From: Neisseriaceae bacterium
GTDB lineage: Bacteria; Pseudomonadota; Gammaproteobacteria; Burkholderiales; Neisseriaceae
Assembly: GCA_030151665.1 (NCBI GenBank)
Contig: JASLDB010000210.1
Location: 1 to 24,477, forward strand
Direction of reading: 5' to 3'
DNA: 24,477 nt
Shown here piece by piece: positions 23,378-24,477 of the stretch. How positions within the stretch are numbered: position 1 is the stretch's first letter; each line of letters starts with the position of its first letter. Below the pieces are notes generated by a model. The model ran no database searches, was not told the origin of the DNA, and saw only the letters and a list, made by a program, of their open reading frames with translations. The position numbers and the translations under genes were made by a program.

Positions 23378-24118
23378 ATGCGTTTACAAGGTAAAGTTGC
23401 AGTTATCACAGGTGCAGCCAGTGGTATTGGTGAAGCAACTGCGATGAAATTCGCAGCAGAAGGCGCAACAGTAGCAGTGTGTGACTTGAATCAAGCCAAT
23501 ATTGATGTTGTGGTTCAAAACATCAAAACCGCAGGCGGTCAAGCGGCAGGCTATTTGGTGGATGTTACTAACAAAGAACAAATTGTTGCCATGCGTGAAG
23601 CGGTATTGAAAGAATTTGGTCGCATTGATGTGTTGGTGAACAATGCCGGCATCGTGATGGATGCACAATTGGTTAAAATGACTGAAGACCAATTTGATAA
23701 AGTAATTGACATCAACTTAAAAGGCACTTACAACATGGCTCGCGCTTTGGTTGATACCATGATTGCCCAAGGTTCAGGTGTGATTTTGAATGCCAGCTCA
23801 GTGGTGGGTATCTATGGTAACTTTGGTCAAACCAACTATGCAGCAACCAAGTTTGGTGTGATTGGCTTTGTGAAAACATGGTCACGCGAGTTGGGCAAAA
23901 AAGGCATTCGTGTCAATGCTGTGTGCCCAGGCTTTGTGGCAACACCTATCTTAAAAGACATGCCTGAAAAAGTGTTGCAAGGCATGGCTGACAAAGTACC
24001 AATGAAACGTTTGGCGGAACCAAGTGAAATTGCCAATGTCTATGCTTTCTTGGCGAGTGATGATGCAAGTTATATCAATGGTGCAGCATTGGAAGTAACT
24101 GGCGGTTTAACACTGTAA
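23378..24118 (+). CDS. FabG-like short-chain reductase (3-oxoacyl-ACP or acetoacetyl-CoA type)
   Basis: This is a cytoplasmic SDR of 246 residues. I start at the ATG at 23378, where AAGGAGAG gives a strong ribosome site and the protein begins MRLQGKVAVITGAASGIG; an in-frame ATG at 23291 adds 29 residues without family likeness. The cofactor motif TGAASGIG is at 11-18, NNAG at 88-91, and the catalytic set is Ser141, Tyr154 (YAATK) and Lys158. The C-terminal GAALEVTGGLTL is the family's usual end. The closest role is reduction of a 3-oxoacyl thioester, but there is no fatty-acid gene beside it, so fabG is not asserted. A terminator follows. Confidence 0.92.
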   Translation: MRLQGKVAVITGAASGIGEATAMKFAAEGATVAVCDLNQANIDVVVQNIKTAGGQAAGYLVDVTNKEQIVAMREAVLKEFGRIDVLVNNAGIVMDAQLVKMTEDQFDKVIDINLKGTYNMARALVDTMIAQGSGVILNASSVVGIYGNFGQTNYAATKFGVIGFVKTWSRELGKKGIRVNAVCPGFVATPILKDMPEKVLQGMADKVPMKRLAEPSEIANVYAFLASDDASYINGAALEVTGGLTL

Positions 24119-24152
24119 GCTAACTTTTAGGGAAATAGGTTTCAATACATAT

Positions 24153-24181
24153 AAAGGCTGTCTGTATAGGCAGCCTTTTTT
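24153..24181 (+). terminator. Rho-independent terminator after the FabG-like gene
   Basis: AAAGGCTG and CAGCCTTT form an 8-base stem, extended by TCT / AGG with a G-U pair around a GTAT loop, and followed by a T run. It lies 34 bases after the stop. Confidence 0.85.
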
Positions 24182-24477
24182 ATGGCCATTTAATGTGGGT
24201 TAAAGCTTCTTTTGCACTATACCCATTAATCCATCCTGAAAAAGAGTATCTTTATATATGGGTAGCTATATAAAAGGCACAAAGTCTTTCATATGAAACC
24301 CTTCATGGTGGTGTTCTAGCTAAATGCAGTCAATAAAAAGACTTGGATGCATTAAATGGCACAAAATAATTACGCTAAATCCGCATTGTTTTCTTGTTTT
24401 AATCTTAATAAATGGTCGATTTAGAATGTTCAATCGGTGTTATTTTTTCGTTTTAGAAAAATAAATCAAAAAAGTGA
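24182..24477. other. Noncoding tail with no convincing gene
   Basis: All six frames are broken by stops within about 40 codons. The longest pieces are a 26-codon plus-strand frame from the ATG at 24192 and an open minus-strand stretch ending in GYSAKEALTHIKWP just before a TAA at 24184-24182. Neither has a ribosome site or a family I recognise. The region is AT-rich, especially from 24400 to the end. It could be an ordinary spacer or a decayed gene; the sequence alone does not tell. Confidence 0.5.

Noticed and set aside
1..24477. CRISPR arrays, insertion sequences, tRNA or rRNA genes
   Set aside because: No spaced direct repeats, no transposase, no terminal inverted repeats with target duplications and no tRNA-like cloverleaf were recognised by eye.

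Overview
The window looks like chromosome from a low-to-medium-GC betaproteobacterium close to the Neisseriaceae. This rests on the Neisseria-like N-terminus of DnaA, the Neisseria-like Fis, the dusB-fis-purH order, and the divergent dnaA / rpmH-rnpA-yidD-yidC block. It is inference from remembered protein similarity, not a search. The canonical Neisseria uptake sequence (GCCGTCTGAA) was not seen in the window.

Layout. Positions 1-1889 hold the end of an ABC importer operon (permease fragment, ATPase) and a small lipoprotein, closed by a palindromic terminator. Positions 1975-3708 hold a periplasmic L,D-transpeptidase (minus), a 57-residue single-helix membrane protein (minus) and a His/Asp-rich lipoprotein (plus). 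Positions 3775-6011 hold a DMT-family exporter divergent from a MarR regulator, with two matching inverted repeats between them, then a short-chain dehydrogenase. Positions 6064-11295 are the replication block on the minus strand: gyrB, dnaN, dnaA, without recF. A 300-bp spacer with DnaA boxes (likely oriC) separates it from rpmH, rnpA, yidD and yidC on the plus strand. Then come dusB, fis and purH, a metallo-beta-lactamase-fold hydrolase with a GNAT acetyltransferase, a sulfate-binding lipoprotein, a LysR regulator (minus), a 0.5-kb AT-rich gap, a CcoI/FixI-type copper P-type ATPase and a FabG-like reductase. The last 0.3 kb has no convincing gene.

How the genes work together. The core is housekeeping: replication initiation and sliding clamp, DNA gyrase, ribosomal protein L34, RNase P, membrane protein insertion (YidC/YidD), tRNA dihydrouridylation, the nucleoid protein Fis and the last two steps of IMP synthesis. 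The flanks are envelope and transport functions. I found no phage, insertion sequence, CRISPR array, toxin-antitoxin pair or clearly new defence system. The items most worth a second look are regulatory (twin MarR operators, an inverted repeat over the sulfate-binding-protein promoter, an FNR-like palindrome) and small (the unlisted 57-residue membrane protein and two tiny lipoproteins).
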